Of a DNA stretch of 64,000 nt, positions 42,866 to 53,905 are shown piece by piece; position 1 is the stretch's first letter; every line of letters begins with the position of its first letter. This stretch comes from Pectobacterium sp. PL152 (lineage in GTDB: Bacteria; Pseudomonadota; Gammaproteobacteria; Enterobacterales; Enterobacteriaceae), in assembly GCA_021907015.1 (NCBI GenBank), contig CP091064.1, positions 4,092,001 to 4,156,000 on the forward strand, read 5' to 3'. A program made the position numbers and the translations under genes. The notes beneath the pieces were generated by a model. That model saw only the letters and a program-made list of their open reading frames with translations, was not told where the DNA came from and made no database searches.

Positions 42866-44175
42866 TGAGCACCCAAAACCTAAGAGAAGACATCGCTAAA
42901 CTGGTTGAGCAATACGCTAATCAGGCTTTTGCCTCCAAAGTATTTTTGGCCGGTGAAAGTGTCATCCTCCTGCGGGCAAAGTGATCGGTGCTCCAGAAAT
43001 CAAAATGATGGTTGATGCTTGTCTGGATGGCTGGCTGACAACAGGGCGTTTTAACCGTGAATTTGAACGCCGCCTGGGTGAATTCCTTGGTGTAAAACAC
43101 GTTCTAACGACAGTATCTGGTTCTGCTGCTAATCTTCTGGCTCTGGCTACACTGACTTCCCTAAACTGGGCGATCGTGCGTTAAAAGCAGGCGATGAAGT
43201 GATTACTGTTGCAGCAGGGTTTCCAACCACAGTTAACCCATCGATTCAGTATGGCTTGATTCCTGTTTTTGTTGATGTTCATATTCCTACTTACAATATC
43301 GACCCCAGCAAAATTGAAGCGGCAATCAGTGATAAAACCCGTGCGATTATGATCGCGCATACTCTGGGTAATGTATTTGATTTATCAGAGGTTAAGAGAA
43401 TCGCTGATAAATATAATCTCTGGCTGATTGAAGACTGCTGCGACGCGTTAGGCGCCAAATACAACGGCCAGATCGTTGGCACATTTGGTGACATTGCTAC
43501 TGTAAGTTTCTACCCTGCGCACCATATTACGATGGGAGAAGGCGGTGCCGTCTTTACTAATTCATCGAAATTGAAAACGATCACTGAATCTTTCCGTGAC
43601 TGGGGACGTGATTGTTATTGTGAACCAGGCTGTGATAACACCTGTGGAAATCGATTCGGCCAGAAATTGGGTTCTCTGCCTTTTGGCTATGACCACAAAT
43701 ATACCTATTCACATGTTGGGTACAATCTCAAAATTTCGGACATGCAAGCGGCATGTGGCTTGGCGCAAATGGATCGCCTGCCTGATTTTGTAGCAAAACG
43801 TAATGCCAACTTCGACTATCTGAAAGCGGGTCTCGCATCATGTGAAGAGTTCATCGAGTTGCCGGAAGCTACACCGAATTCTGAGCCATCATGGTTCGGT
43901 TTCCGATTACCCTTAAAGAAGAAAGCGGGATTAGTCGTGTTGATCTGATCAAATTCCTGGACGATGCCAAAATTGGTACTCGTTTATTATTTGCAGGTAA
44001 CCTGACTCGTCAGCCTTACTTTGAAGGAGTGAAATACCGTGTTGTCGGTGAGTTAACCAATACTGACCGTATTATGAACCAGACTTTCTGGATCGGTATT
44101 TACCCGGGATTAGATACTGAACATCTGGATTTTGTAATCGGCAAATTTGAAGAATTCTTTGGGTTGAATTTTTAA
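42865..44175 (+). CDS. ddhC: CDP-4-keto-6-deoxyglucose-3-dehydrase, three frameshifts
   Basis: PMP- and [2Fe-2S]-dependent dehydrase (E1; RfbH/AscC) that removes the C3 hydroxyl. [15 protein letters not shown] shows the His that replaces the usual PLP-binding lysine in this family. A cysteine cluster [11 protein letters not shown] is consistent with the iron-sulfur site. One C is missing at each of 42966-42967, 43159-43161 and 43903-43904. Repair gives 437 residues, the length I recall for Salmonella RfbH. DdhD upstream is its reductase. Confidence 0.93.
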
Positions 44176-44176
44176 A

Positions 44177-45052
44177 ATGGAACACATCGTTCTTTCTGGA
44201 GCTACTGGTTTTTTAGGTAGTCATATTCTCAATGCCCTGATTAAACAGGGTTATTTTGTTACAATACTGAAAAGAACAACTTCAGATACCTGGAGAATAA
44301 AGCATTTATTAGATGTGATAGATATAATAAATGTAGATGCATGTTCTATAGATGATGCTTTTGAAAACAAGAGAATAAGTACAGTGATTCATACTGCCTG
44401 TGATTATGGCAGGAATGGTCAGTCGATTTCAGATGTAGTAAAAACTAATCTTTTATTCGGTTTGGATCTTCTTTCTTCTGCGTGTAAATTTAACACTCCC
44501 TATTTTATTAATACAGGATCGTTATTGCCGGGGAATATAAATCCATATGCCTTATCTAAGTCACAATTTAACGATTGGCTTCAGCATAAATCTAATGAAA
44601 TAAATGTTATAAGCCTAAATTTAGAACATATGTATGGCCCAGATGATGATGGGGGAAATTAGTTCCATGGGTAATAAGGAATTTAGAGAATAATGCTGAA
44701 CGTATTCCGTTAACTGATGGTTATCAACGAAGGGATTTCATTTATATAGATGATGTTGTCAATGCTTATCTTGTTTCTTTATCATCCAAAGAAAAGTTGC
44801 CAAATTTTGTCGAATTTGATGTTGGTACGGGGAATTTAACTCCTGTGCGAGAATTTATCGAAAAAATAAAAGATGAATTTAAATTTATACATCCTGAAAA
44901 TTCAACCATTTTAGGTTTGGCGATAAAAAATGAGAGTCGGTGAACTTTTAGACATACATGTTAACACTAGCCCATTAGAATCATTAGGATGGTCTGCCCA
45001 TTACAGTGTAGATATGGGAATACGAAAATTAATGAGAGGAAGGGAGTTATGA
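44177..45052 (+). CDS. prt: CDP-paratose synthase-type reductase, frameshifted
   Basis: SDR-family NAD(P)-dependent reductase acting on the CDP-4-keto-3,6-dideoxyglucose made by DdhCD. The Rossmann start is HIVLSGATGFLGSHILNAL, the active-site region NTGSLLPGNINPYALSKSQF, and LEHMYGPDDDGG and QRRDFIYIDDVVNAYL follow. The sequence is also similar to abequose synthase (Abe); paratose synthase is preferred because a tyv gene follows immediately, as in Salmonella group D. An A is missing after 44655, and a T and an A near 44920. It ends in an ATGA overlap with tyv. Confidence 0.72.
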
Positions 45053-46048
45053 AGTATCTAATAACCGGTGGATGTGGCTTTCTCGGTTCTAATATTGCGT
45101 CAGAAATTTTAAAGTATGGTGATGAATTAGTTATATTTGATAACCTTTATCGGTATGGGAGTTATCAAAATTTAGAGTGGTTGAAAGATCAAGGAGAATT
45201 TCAGTTCGTCCATGGTGATATCAGAAATGCTAATGATGTAGAGCGTACAATTAAATCTCATAAGCCTGATATTATTTATCATTTAGTTGGGCGTTGCGAT
45301 GACTACATCAATCGCAGATCCGAGAATGGATTTTGAAATTAATGCTGGCGGAACATTTAATTTATTAAATGCTGTCAGGATGTACTCACCAGACACTGCA
45401 ATAGTATACTCATCAACAAATAAAGTGTATGGGGATTTACTTTCAATACAATTATCGGGAGACTGATACTCGTTATGAATGTATTGAATTTCCAAATGGT
45501 TTTGATGAAAAGTGAATTTAGATTTCCATTCTCCATATGGAACATCAAAAGGCAGTGCTGATCAGTATATGCTAGATTTTTTTCTAGGATATATGGTTTG
45601 AAAACAGTTGTATTTAGACACTCTTCAATGTTTGGGGAAGACAATTTGCAACCGAAGATCAGGGATGGCTTGGGTGGTTTACTCAGAAAGCTATAGAAAT
45701 AAAAAATGGTAAGGCTACTAAGCCTTTTACTATTTCGGGTAATGGTAAACAGGTACGAGATTTATTGTATGCTAGTGATTGTGTTTCATTGTATTTAAAG
45801 GCTGGTGTTGAAATAGAAAAATAAAAGGAAATGCATTCAATATTGGTGGGGGAATTAATAATTCTGCTTCATTGCTCGAACTTTTTGATATATTGAAAGG
45901 GGGTTGAATGTGAAAATGGAATATATAAAGCTACCTCCTCGAGAGTGATCAACTGGTTTTTGTAGCTGACATTTCCAAAGTAAGCAATGCTTTGAAATGG
46001 AGTCCTATTATATCCAAGGATATTGGAATTAACAAAATGATTGATTAA
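45049..46048 (+). CDS. tyv: CDP-paratose 2-epimerase (CDP-tyvelose synthase), frameshifted
   Basis: Converts CDP-paratose to CDP-tyvelose (CDP-3,6-dideoxy-D-mannose). The start [20 protein letters not shown] is followed by [50 protein letters not shown] and [19 protein letters not shown], all strongly like Salmonella RfbE/Tyv as I recall it. Indels occur near 45290, 45440, 45505, 45600-45660, 45822 and 45905. Its presence separates a tyvelose pathway from an abequose or ascarylose one. It ends with KMID at 46048, followed by a perfect inverted repeat. Confidence 0.87.
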
Positions 46049-46052
46049 GTTG

Positions 46053-46079
46053 AGAATGTGAAATAATATTTCACATTCT
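46053..46079. repeat. 13-bp perfect inverted repeat after tyv
   Basis: AGAATGTGAAATA and TATTTCACATTCT are separated by one A, four bases after the tyv stop. A second bulged hairpin (CAGG...ACC/GGTCCTG, 46103-46125) followed by TTTATTTTT lies further on. Together they could terminate or attenuate transcription before wzx, or mark a past recombination joint. Confidence 0.6.
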
Positions 46080-46208
46080 TATAACCACTAATTGAATGAG
46101 TGCAGGATCACCTATGATGGTCCTGTGCTTTATTTTTCACGATAGCGATTATTTTATTTATAATGGTCGCATGACTTATATATATATGATAATGATGTTC
46201 ATAAAAAA

Positions 46209-47482
46209 ATGAAATTGCCAAATCATTTACTCATTGCTGCATCATCATGGATCGCAAAAATAATAATAGCATTGTCTCAAGTTGTATCCATTCACTATCT
46301 TTTAGATATGATGGGGGAGAATGGATATGCTGCATTTGTTCTTTTATCGGGGCTTCTGGTTTGGGAAGTATAGCTGATTTTGGTATAGGAAGTAGTCTTC
46401 AAAACTATATTTCAGAATCAAGGGCAAGAAATGAAAACTATAATAAATATATAAAGGCATCTTTTGATATTGTTACTTTTGGGATGCTATTTTTAATTAT
46501 TATACTTATATTTTGTCTGACTATCTATCTGCTTTTTATTTGTCTAACTTCTCTGATTTAGAAATAGGAAATAAGGGGAATGTTTTTTTGTTACGAGCGT
46601 GATATTTTGTTCTGTTGGGATTGAAGTGTTATTTGTAAAATATGGTTCGCCGAGCAAGTTGGATGGAAAGCGAATATAGTAAATGCAGTTGCCTATCTCT
46701 TTGGTTTTTTTGGGAGTTTGGTTTTCGCATAAAATAGGTCTCAAACTAGATGTGAAATTATCATTGGCCGTAATGTTTCTTCCTTTATCTCTTCTTACTG
46801 TAATTTTTTTGATTAATAAATATCTTAAAAATAAGAGCGAAAATATAGAAATAAAAGACTATTTTTTGCTTATGAAAAGAGGTCGCGGTTTTTCTTTTTG
46901 CTCTTTTATCTGTTCTGGTGTTGCAAGCTGATTATATTGTCATGTCTCAGAAGTTATCCGCATCTGATATTGTCGTGTATTCTATTTTAATGAAAATATT
47001 TTCTTTGCTGTTTTTTATCTATAGTGCCGTTTTACAAGCATTATGGCCTTTATGTGCTGAGCTGAGCGTAGGTAAAAAATTGAATCGGTTAAATAAAATG
47101 ATAACTATAAATATATTTTTGGGGCTGCGTTTATATCATTATTTACTTTGATTCTATTTTTCTTTAAAGGTGAAGTGATCCCGCTTATCTCTATTAAGAT
47201 AGATTACAATATAAATTACTCTGTTTTTTTATGTTTGGTGCTTATTTTATAATTCGAGTTTGGTGTGATACATTTGCCATGCTTTTGCAAAGCATGAATT
47301 ACCTGAAGCCTCTGCTTTACCTTGTTCCTATACAGGCTGTGGTTGGGTTTAGTGCCCAATGGTTCTTAACTGAGAAATATGGAATTATGGGGATTCTTTT
47401 GGGGCTTTCTGTTATCTTTTATTGTCACTGTTTTTTGGGGCTTCCATATTTTTATTATAAGTTAATTAAGAAGGAAAAATAA
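46209..47482 (+). CDS. wzx: O-unit flippase Wzx, multiply frameshifted
   Basis: Polytopic flippase (MATE/PST superfamily) moving lipid-linked repeat units across the inner membrane, about 425 residues and 12 segments. The start KLPNHLLIAASSWIAKIIIA, then DFGIGSSLQNYISESRARNENY, ADYIVMSQKLSASDIV and IIRVWCDTFAMLLQSMNYL resemble the Salmonella group B/D Wzx as I recall it. At least six indels (around 46370, 46530-46620, 46650, 46890, 47120 and 47215) interrupt it. It follows tyv as rfbX follows rfbE in Salmonella group D. Confidence 0.8.
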
Positions 47483-47483
47483 G

Positions 47484-48472
47484 ATGAAAATTTCATTTTG
47501 TATCCCTACGTATAATCGATGTGATGTCTTTGAAGAGTTAATAAAAAGCATAAGCACCCAAGAAAAACACTCATTTGATATAGAGATATGTGTCTCCGAT
47601 AATGCTTCAACTGACGGAACTACAGAATCAATAGAAAGATGGAAAGAGATGTATGGCGTTCCGATTATCTATAAAAAAATGAAAAAAATATTGGTCCTGA
47701 TAGAAACTATTTGGCCGCAGTGTCTTTAGCGTCAGGAGATTACTGTTGGTTGCTGGGAAGTGATGATTTATTATCGCCTGATGCACTCTATAAACTAGGT
47801 ATTGTGATTTCGAGTAAGTGCGATTTATATCTTTGTGATAGAAAAGAATTTGATATGGAGATGAAGAGTGTAAAGTTAGAACATAGGAAATGGTTGACTC
47901 TGATAGTGCTATTTTTCATTAAAAACGAAGTTGATTATATAAATTATTTTAATAAGTGTAAAACATTAGGTGGTGTTTTTTAGCTATCTTAGTTCTTTGA
48001 TAGTTAGGAGGAGTTGTGGGATTCTGTTGTCTTTGATAATGCTTATATTGGCTCGGCGTATGCACATGTTTATGTTTTGTTTTCAATGATGAAAATAGGG
48101 GTGGAATTTCGATCGAATATATTTCACAAACCTTAGTCTGGTGTCGTGGCGATAATGATTCTTTTTAGAGGAAGGTATAGCCAAAAGAGCCGCGATTGAC
48201 TTAAAAGGATATGTCAATTTTGCGTATGCATTTTACGCTGATAAAAACCAGAGATAGCTTAATAAATGTTCTTCTGAGAGAACGACCTTGGTTTTATAAT
48301 TCATTAATTATAGGACACTATGGTAGTAGTATTATAAAGAGTGATGTTGCTGAGTGTTATGCCAAAATGGGAAAAAATAAAATATTTACTTATTTTTTTT
48401 AGTCTTGGAACATTGGGCTTTTATGCCTATAAAATTTCTTTTTATTCGAAAAAATATAGCCCCGTTGATTAA
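47484..48472 (+). CDS. wbaV: Family 2 glycosyltransferase, WbaV-like (probable tyvelosyltransferase), frameshifted
   Basis: GT-A transferase of about 330 residues. The start KISFCIPTYNRCDVFEELI, SDNASTDGT and the DxD-type LLGSDD motif mark GT2. The pieces YLCDRKEFD, KTLGGVFSYLSS-like text and LLRERPWFYNSLI match, in my memory, the Salmonella abequosyl/tyvelosyltransferase RfbV (WbaV), and the gene sits directly after wzx as rfbV does. Inference: it adds the tyvelose branch. Several indels (47670, 47708, 47900, 47985, 48090-48200, 48400) split it; after the last the protein ends at YSPVD, 48472. Confidence 0.72.
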
Positions 48473-48538
48473 ATCCATTCGGTCATGATTTTTTAAGTTC
48501 ATGTGATTTAATGATCTCTCAGTTTAAAAGGAACTGAA

Positions 48539-49947
48539 ATGATTTTCCTGTTATTATGGCAGGTGGCTCTGGTACTCGCCTCTGGCCTCTATCCCGTGCC
48601 TTGTATCCCAAACAGTTATTGGCGTTGCATAGTGATGTCACCATGTTGCAAGCTACAATTAGTCGGCTAGCGAGAGTTAAGTCGGAAGCTCCGCTCGTTA
48701 TTTGTAATGAGGCGCACCGTTTTATTGTTGCTGAGCAACTTCGCGAATTGCACTGTGAAGGAAAAATTATCCTTGAGCCGTGTGGGCGTAATACGGCACC
48801 GGCTATCGCTGTGGCTGCGTTGCAAGCCATGCGCTCAGCACCGGATGTTGATCCCATCTTGCTGGTGTTAGCCGCAGACCACGTCATTGAGAATGAGGCA
48901 GCCTTTACGCAAGCTGTAAATCAGGCTCAGCCGCTTACTGCCTTGGGGAAATTAATTACCTTCGGTATTGTCCCGACTGAGGCACATACGGGGTATGGCT
49001 ATATTCGTCGGGGCGCCAGTGTTAACGATGCAGCATTTTCCGTCGATCGCTTTGTTGAAAAACCGGACGTGAGCACAGCAGAAGCTTACGTCTCATCAGG
49101 CGAGTATTATTGGAATAGCGGTATGTTCATGTTTAAGGCGAGTGTTTACTTGAATGCGCTTAAAGAATATCGCCCTGATATTTTTGCTGCCTGCGAACAA
49201 GCCTGCGCTAACTCGCGAGAAGATCTGGATTTTACTCGCCTTGATGAAGTGGCTTTTACCCATTGCCCAGATGATTCTGTAGATTATGCCGTCATGGAAA
49301 ACACCAGCGATGCTGTAGTGATTCCATTAGCCGCGGGGTGGAGTGATGTTGGTTCATGGGCATCACTATGGGATATTTTAGAAAAGGACGAATCGGGTAA
49401 TGTTAATATTGGCGAAGTGATCGCACTTGATAGCCATAATAACTATATCTCTTCTGACTCAGCATTGGTTGCAACCATCGGCATTGATGATGTTGTTATT
49501 GTTAATACCGGAGATGCACTTCTGGTAGCTGCTAAAAATAGATCGCAAGATGTCAAAAAAGTGGTTGATTGCCTGAAAGAAAGTAATCTCCATCACTACC
49601 GCGAGCATCCTGAGTCATTTCGTCCGTGGGGTAAAATTAGCAATATTGATTCCGGCGACCACTATCAGGTAAAAAAAATCATTGTCCACCCAGGGCATGG
49701 TCTTTCTCTGCAACAGCATTTCCATCGGGCAGAACATTGGGTTGTGCTAGTGGGCACGGCCAAAGTAAGTATTGATGAAAAAGAGTTTTTCCTTTCAGAG
49801 AATCAATCTACGTTTATTCCGCCTGGTGCTGTTCATATTTTAGAAAATCCTGGCGTTATTGATCTTGTGATGATTGAGGTACGTTCAGGGCATTATTTGG
49901 CTGACGATGACATCGTTAGACTGCAAGATCGATATGGCAGAGTATAA
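48539..49947 (+). CDS. manC: Mannose-1-phosphate guanylyltransferase, one frameshift
   Basis: Makes GDP-mannose from mannose-1-phosphate and GTP; bifunctional type with a C-terminal cupin (phosphomannose-isomerase-like) domain, 469 residues after repair. The start [20 protein letters not shown] needs one extra T in 48543-48546. [29 protein letters not shown] and the cupin [18 protein letters not shown] are present. GAACTGAA precedes ATG 48539. It works with manB downstream. Confidence 0.93.
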
Positions 49948-49959
49948 AGGGTATTATTG

Positions 49960-51326
49960 ATGTCTACGCTAACCTGTTTTAAAGCCTATGATATTCGGGG
50001 TCGTCTGGGTGACGAGCTTAATGAAGATATTGCTTACCGGATTGGCCGAGCCTATGGTCAGTTTACTAAAGCCAAAAATGTTGTTGTCGGAGGCGATGTC
50101 AGGTTGACCAGTGAAAGTTTGAAATTAGCGCTGTCCGAAGGTTTACGCGATGCGGGGACGAACGTATTAGATATCGGATTAGTGGGGACAGAAGAAATCT
50201 ATTTCGCGACACATCATCTGGGAATTGACGGGGGAATTGAGGTTACTGCAAGCCATAACCCAATTGATTACAACGGAATGAAATTGGTTTGCAAAGGTGC
50301 TAGGCCGATTAGTGGTGATTCTGGGCTGCGTGATATTCAGGCATTAGCGGAGAGAAATGTTTTTCCTGCGGTTTGCGCTGAAGAAAAGGGCGAGTACACC
50401 CAAATCTCTGTGCTTGACGATTATGTTCAGCATTTAATGACCTATATAGAGCCTGCAAATTTTAAACCATTAAAGCTAGTCATCAACAGTGGTAATGGCG
50501 CGGCAGGACACGTTATTGATGCGCTGGAAGCACGCTTCAACCAATTAAATATTCCCGTAACCTTTATCAAAGTGCACCATCAGCCCGATGGTTCTTTCCC
50601 TAATGGCATCCCTAATCCGCTTTTACCGGAATGTAGAAAAGATACCTCTGATGCGGTTATCGCTCATTCTGCGGATATGGGGATTGCTTTTGATGGTGAT
50701 TTTGATCGCTGTTTCTTGTTCAATCATCTCGGCGAGTTTATTGAGGGATACTACATTGTTGGCTTATTGGCCGAGGCTTTTCTCCAAAAAGAACCCGGTG
50801 CCAAAATCATCCATGATCCTCGACTGAGCTGGAATACGATTGATATTGTTAGCTCCCGGCAGGGTAAGCCTGTTATGTCCAAAACAGGGCATGCCTTTAT
50901 TAAGGAGCGGATGCGGCAAGAAGATGCAATCTACGGCGGAGAAATGAGCGCTCATCATTATTTCCGCTCATTCGCGTACTGTGATTCTGGAATGATTCCC
51001 TGGCTGTTGGTCGCTGAATTGCTTTGTGTAAAAAATAAAAGCCTTCACGATTTGGTGAGTGAAAGGATGCAGGCTTATCCAGCATCTGGAGAAATCAACT
51101 CCACATTAAGCGAACCTGCCAACGCGATAGAGCGTGTTAAAGCGGCGTACTTACCTGAAGCTCTGTTTATTGATGAAACGGATGGCATTAGTTTGGAGTT
51201 TGAGGACTGGCGCTTCAATCTTCGTTCTTCTAATACGGAACCGGTTGTTCGCCTGAATGTAGAATCCAGAAACGATGAGTTGTTGATGAAAAGAAAACCC
51301 AAGAAATATTAAATATTCTGAGGTGA
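49960..51326 (+). CDS. manB: Phosphomannomutase, frameshift near the C-terminus
   Basis: Interconverts mannose-6-phosphate and mannose-1-phosphate (CpsG/RfbK type), about 455 residues. The phosphoserine loop is [14 protein letters not shown], the Mg site [10 protein letters not shown], the sugar-binding loop [11 protein letters not shown] and the phosphate-binding [10 protein letters not shown] chose ATG 49960. As read it ends KRKPKKY at 51312, but a one-base correction near 51283 gives the family-like ending [11 protein letters not shown] and a TGA at 51324-51326. Confidence 0.92.
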
Positions 51327-51387
51327 TTTTTTCTTAAATTGATATTTTTCATTATAAAGCTTTAAACATAAACTAGGTAGTTAATAA

Positions 51388-52432
51388 ATGATGAAGGTTT
51401 TGCATGTTGCAGAAACAATAAAGGGGGGGGTGGCGACTGTTCTAAGACAGTTGACTTTAGGGATTGATAAAGTTGAACACCTTTGTGTTGTACCGATAGT
51501 CAAGAAAAGAGCTATCGAAATATAACTTAATTCTATTTAAACGAACGGGGCGAAATATCAGATCTTTCTTAATCTTGCCATTTGCTTCCTGAAAACAGTA
51601 AGAAAACATAAGCCTGATGTCATTCACTTGCATAGTACATTTGCTGGTGTTATATGCAGGTTGCTATTACCGCTTATTTTTATATTTTACAGACCAAGGG
51701 TCATCTATTCACCCCATGCGTTCGTTTATGATGAAGACAAGTAAAATAAAAATAATAATATATGCAATAACAGAGCGATGTTTACAAATAATGACGGATA
51801 AGATCATTTGTGTAAGCCAGTTTGAATTTGAACAGGGGTTGAAAAAGGCTTGAGTCGTAATTTGATGACAGTCATATATAATAGCGTTGAAGAACCATTA
51901 CCTATTGACAGTGTTAGTTGTCCATATAAGGAAAAGAATAAAATCAATCTACTTTTTGTCGGTAGGCTTGATTATCAGAAAGGTTTTGATCTGCTAATTA
52001 AATTAGCTAATATACTTGACGACAAATATCACATAACAGTTATTGGTGATGGTGTTCATTCTTCATTCGATAAAGAAAATACACGGAACATAACATATAA
52101 AGGATGGCTTGATAGAGAAAGTATTGTTCCGTATTTTTTATATGGAGATGTTCTTGTTATGCCTAGTAGATGGGAGTCATTCGGGCTTTCTGCGGTTGAA
52201 GCACAAAGTTATGGGATGCCAGTAATTGCAGCAAATAATAGTTCGCTTCCTGAGGTTGTTATGGATAAAAACGGGGTATTTATTTTCTTCCGATAATATT
52301 GAGGAAGTGAAAGTTATTTTGGAAAAGCTATCGAAAGATGATTTCAAGAAAATGGGACATGAATGCAAGGTTTTTTATCAAGAAAATTTTAAGACAGAAG
52401 TAATGTGTTCTTTTTACTTTAGCATGTTATAA
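51388..52432 (+). CDS. Family 4 glycosyltransferase, frameshifted
   Basis: GT-B transferase of about 350 residues in AT-rich DNA. KVLHVAETIKGGVATVLRQL starts it, with HLHSTFAGV and YSPHAFVYDED-type text in the acceptor domain. INLLFVGRLDYQKGFDLL and SRWESFGLSAVEAQSYGMPVIA (with the donor-site E-x7-E) follow. Indels lie near 51525, 51615, 51720-51850 and 52280. A G8 tract at 51423-51430 is read in the correct frame. It probably adds mannose or rhamnose to the repeat unit. Confidence 0.78.
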
Positions 52433-52463
52433 GTGATGTGATACTGTTTTTATGTCGAAATAG

Positions 52464-52492
52464 TGCCTATTTTCATTATTTATAAATAGGCA
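52464..52492. terminator. Hairpin between the convergent glycosyltransferase and rmlD
   Basis: TGCCTATTT (52464-52472) pairs with AAATAGGCA (52484-52492), with AT-rich flanks on both sides. It separates the plus-strand polysaccharide operon from the minus-strand rml genes. Confidence 0.5.
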
Positions 52493-52534
52493 GTTTTACC
52501 TTACTTGAAATTGCTGTTTTTTTATCAATGATTT

Positions 52535-53374
52535 TTATATTTTAATCAACACTGTTTCCCAATTTGATAATTTTATTTTTAGACTGAGAATTTTTCCGCA
52601 CTCTAATGCAGAATATTGAGGTCGATGTGCTGGGGTAGGGTACTCTTCAGTTGTTATCGGAATCAATTGTGGTATTTTATTGATAACGTTTTGCTGTTTC
52701 GCCATTTTAAAAATGAATTTTGCAAATTCATACCAGCTAACTTCTATCCCCACAATAATGATAAATCCCACCTGCCGCGCTTTTCTCAAGAAGAGAAATA
52801 ATCGCTTGCGCTAAATCTCCTGCATAAGTTGGGCAACCACGCTGGTCGCTGACAATACTCAACGTATCCCGTTCTTTGGCTAGCCGGAGCATGGTTTTCA
52901 CGAAGTTATTGCCGTATTCGCTAAATACCCAAGCAGTACGCACAATAATTGCTTCAGGCGCAGCTTGTGTCACTGCCTGCTCGCCAGCTAACTTTGTTTT
53001 ACCGTACACGCTTAGCGGATTCGTTGCACTGTCTTCGTGGTAAGGTTCAGTAGCATTACCATCAAAGACATAGTCAGTAGAAACATGGACCAACCGAATG
53101 CCTTGCTTATTTGCGACAATCGCTAAATTCTCAGGACCCGTAACGTTAATGTTTTCTGCAAGCACAGGTTCTGACTCAGCTTTATCTACTGCTGTGTAGG
53201 CTGCGGCATTAACGATAGCATCTGGTTGAAAATTTTTTACTAACTCTTCAATACGTTCTAAATCCGTAATATCGAGCTCAGCAGTATCGGTTGCTAGGAT
53301 TTCCCACCAGTTGGCAAACGATCTTGAAAACAGCGACCCAATTGCCCATTGGCACCCGTCAATAATATTTTCAT
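52535..53374 (-). CDS. rmlD: dTDP-4-dehydrorhamnose reductase, frameshifted
   Basis: Last step of dTDP-L-rhamnose synthesis, SDR family, about 285 residues after repair. The start is MKILLTGANGQLGRCF (ATG 53374, overlapping the rmlC stop). VNAAAYTAVDKAE, VSTDYVFDG, YGKTKLAGEQAV and RTAWVFSEYGNNF are typical of RmlD. A T is missing near 53322, and another break near 52745 separates GGIYHYCGDR from the C-terminus EVSWYEFAKFIF, which ends at 52535. Confidence 0.9.
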
Positions 53375-53904
53375 TTTGCCAGATCCTTGAATAACTGCCC
53401 TAATTTATCTTTCTCTGATAGCAGCGGATCGGTTATTGGCCATTCAATACCAACGTCAGGATCGTTCCATAACAGGCAACCTTCATCGCTGGGATCATAA
53501 TAATCCGTACATTTGTACTGAAATCTGCGGTATCTGAGAGAACGACAAAACCATGCGCCAGCCCCGGTGGAAGCCAAAATTGGGTTTTGTTTTCTTGACA
53601 GCGTGACGCCGCACCATTCTCCGTAGGAAGGGGAGCCTTGGCGAATATCTACTGCGACATCAAACACCTCACCGCGTACAACACGGACGAGCTTTCCCTG
53701 TGGCTTCGTTTTCTGGAAATGCAGACCGCGTAATACACCTTTGCTTGAACGGGAATGGTTATCCTGAACAAAGTCTACATCGATATCCAACATCTCCTGA
53801 TAACGTCTCTTTTCAAACGTTTCCAGAAAGAAACCTCTTACATCACCGAATACTTTCGGCTGAACGATTTTTGCGCCGTGAATAGCAGTATCAATGACTT
53901 GCAT
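53371..53904 (-). CDS. rmlC: dTDP-4-dehydrorhamnose 3,5-epimerase with a scrambled internal segment
   Basis: Cupin-fold epimerase of the rhamnose pathway, 177 residues. KVFGDVRGFFLETFEKRRYQ, QDNHSRSSKGVLRGLHFQ (catalytic His region) and YKCTDYYDPSDEGCL are conserved. Between about 53595 and 53528 the frame is wrong: an extra A and a later missing T cancel out, turning a segment that should read FWLPPGLAHGFVVLSD into unrelated residues. The open frame therefore hides two errors. It overlaps rmlD by four bases. Confidence 0.92.
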   Translation of the reverse strand: MQVIDTAIHGAKIVQPKVFGDVRGFFLETFEKRRYQEMLDIDVDFVQDNHSRSSKGVLRGLHFQKTKPQGKLVRVVRGEVFDVAVDIRQGSPSYGEWCGVTLSRKQNPILASTGAGAWFCRSLRYRRFQYKCTDYYDPSDEGCLLWNDPDVGIEWPITDPLLSEKDKLGQLFKDLAK

Positions 53905-53905
53905 G

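Noticed and set aside
36127-48540. Genuine pseudogenisation of the whole polysaccharide locus
   Set aside because: The same kind of single-base breaks occurs in housekeeping genes across the window, so sequencing error is the simpler explanation, although a few real lesions in the AT-rich genes cannot be excluded.
51423-51430. G8 tract near the start of a glycosyltransferase as a phase-variation switch
   Set aside because: The frame is correct at this length, and the surrounding sequence has many homopolymer errors, so tract length cannot be trusted as evidence.
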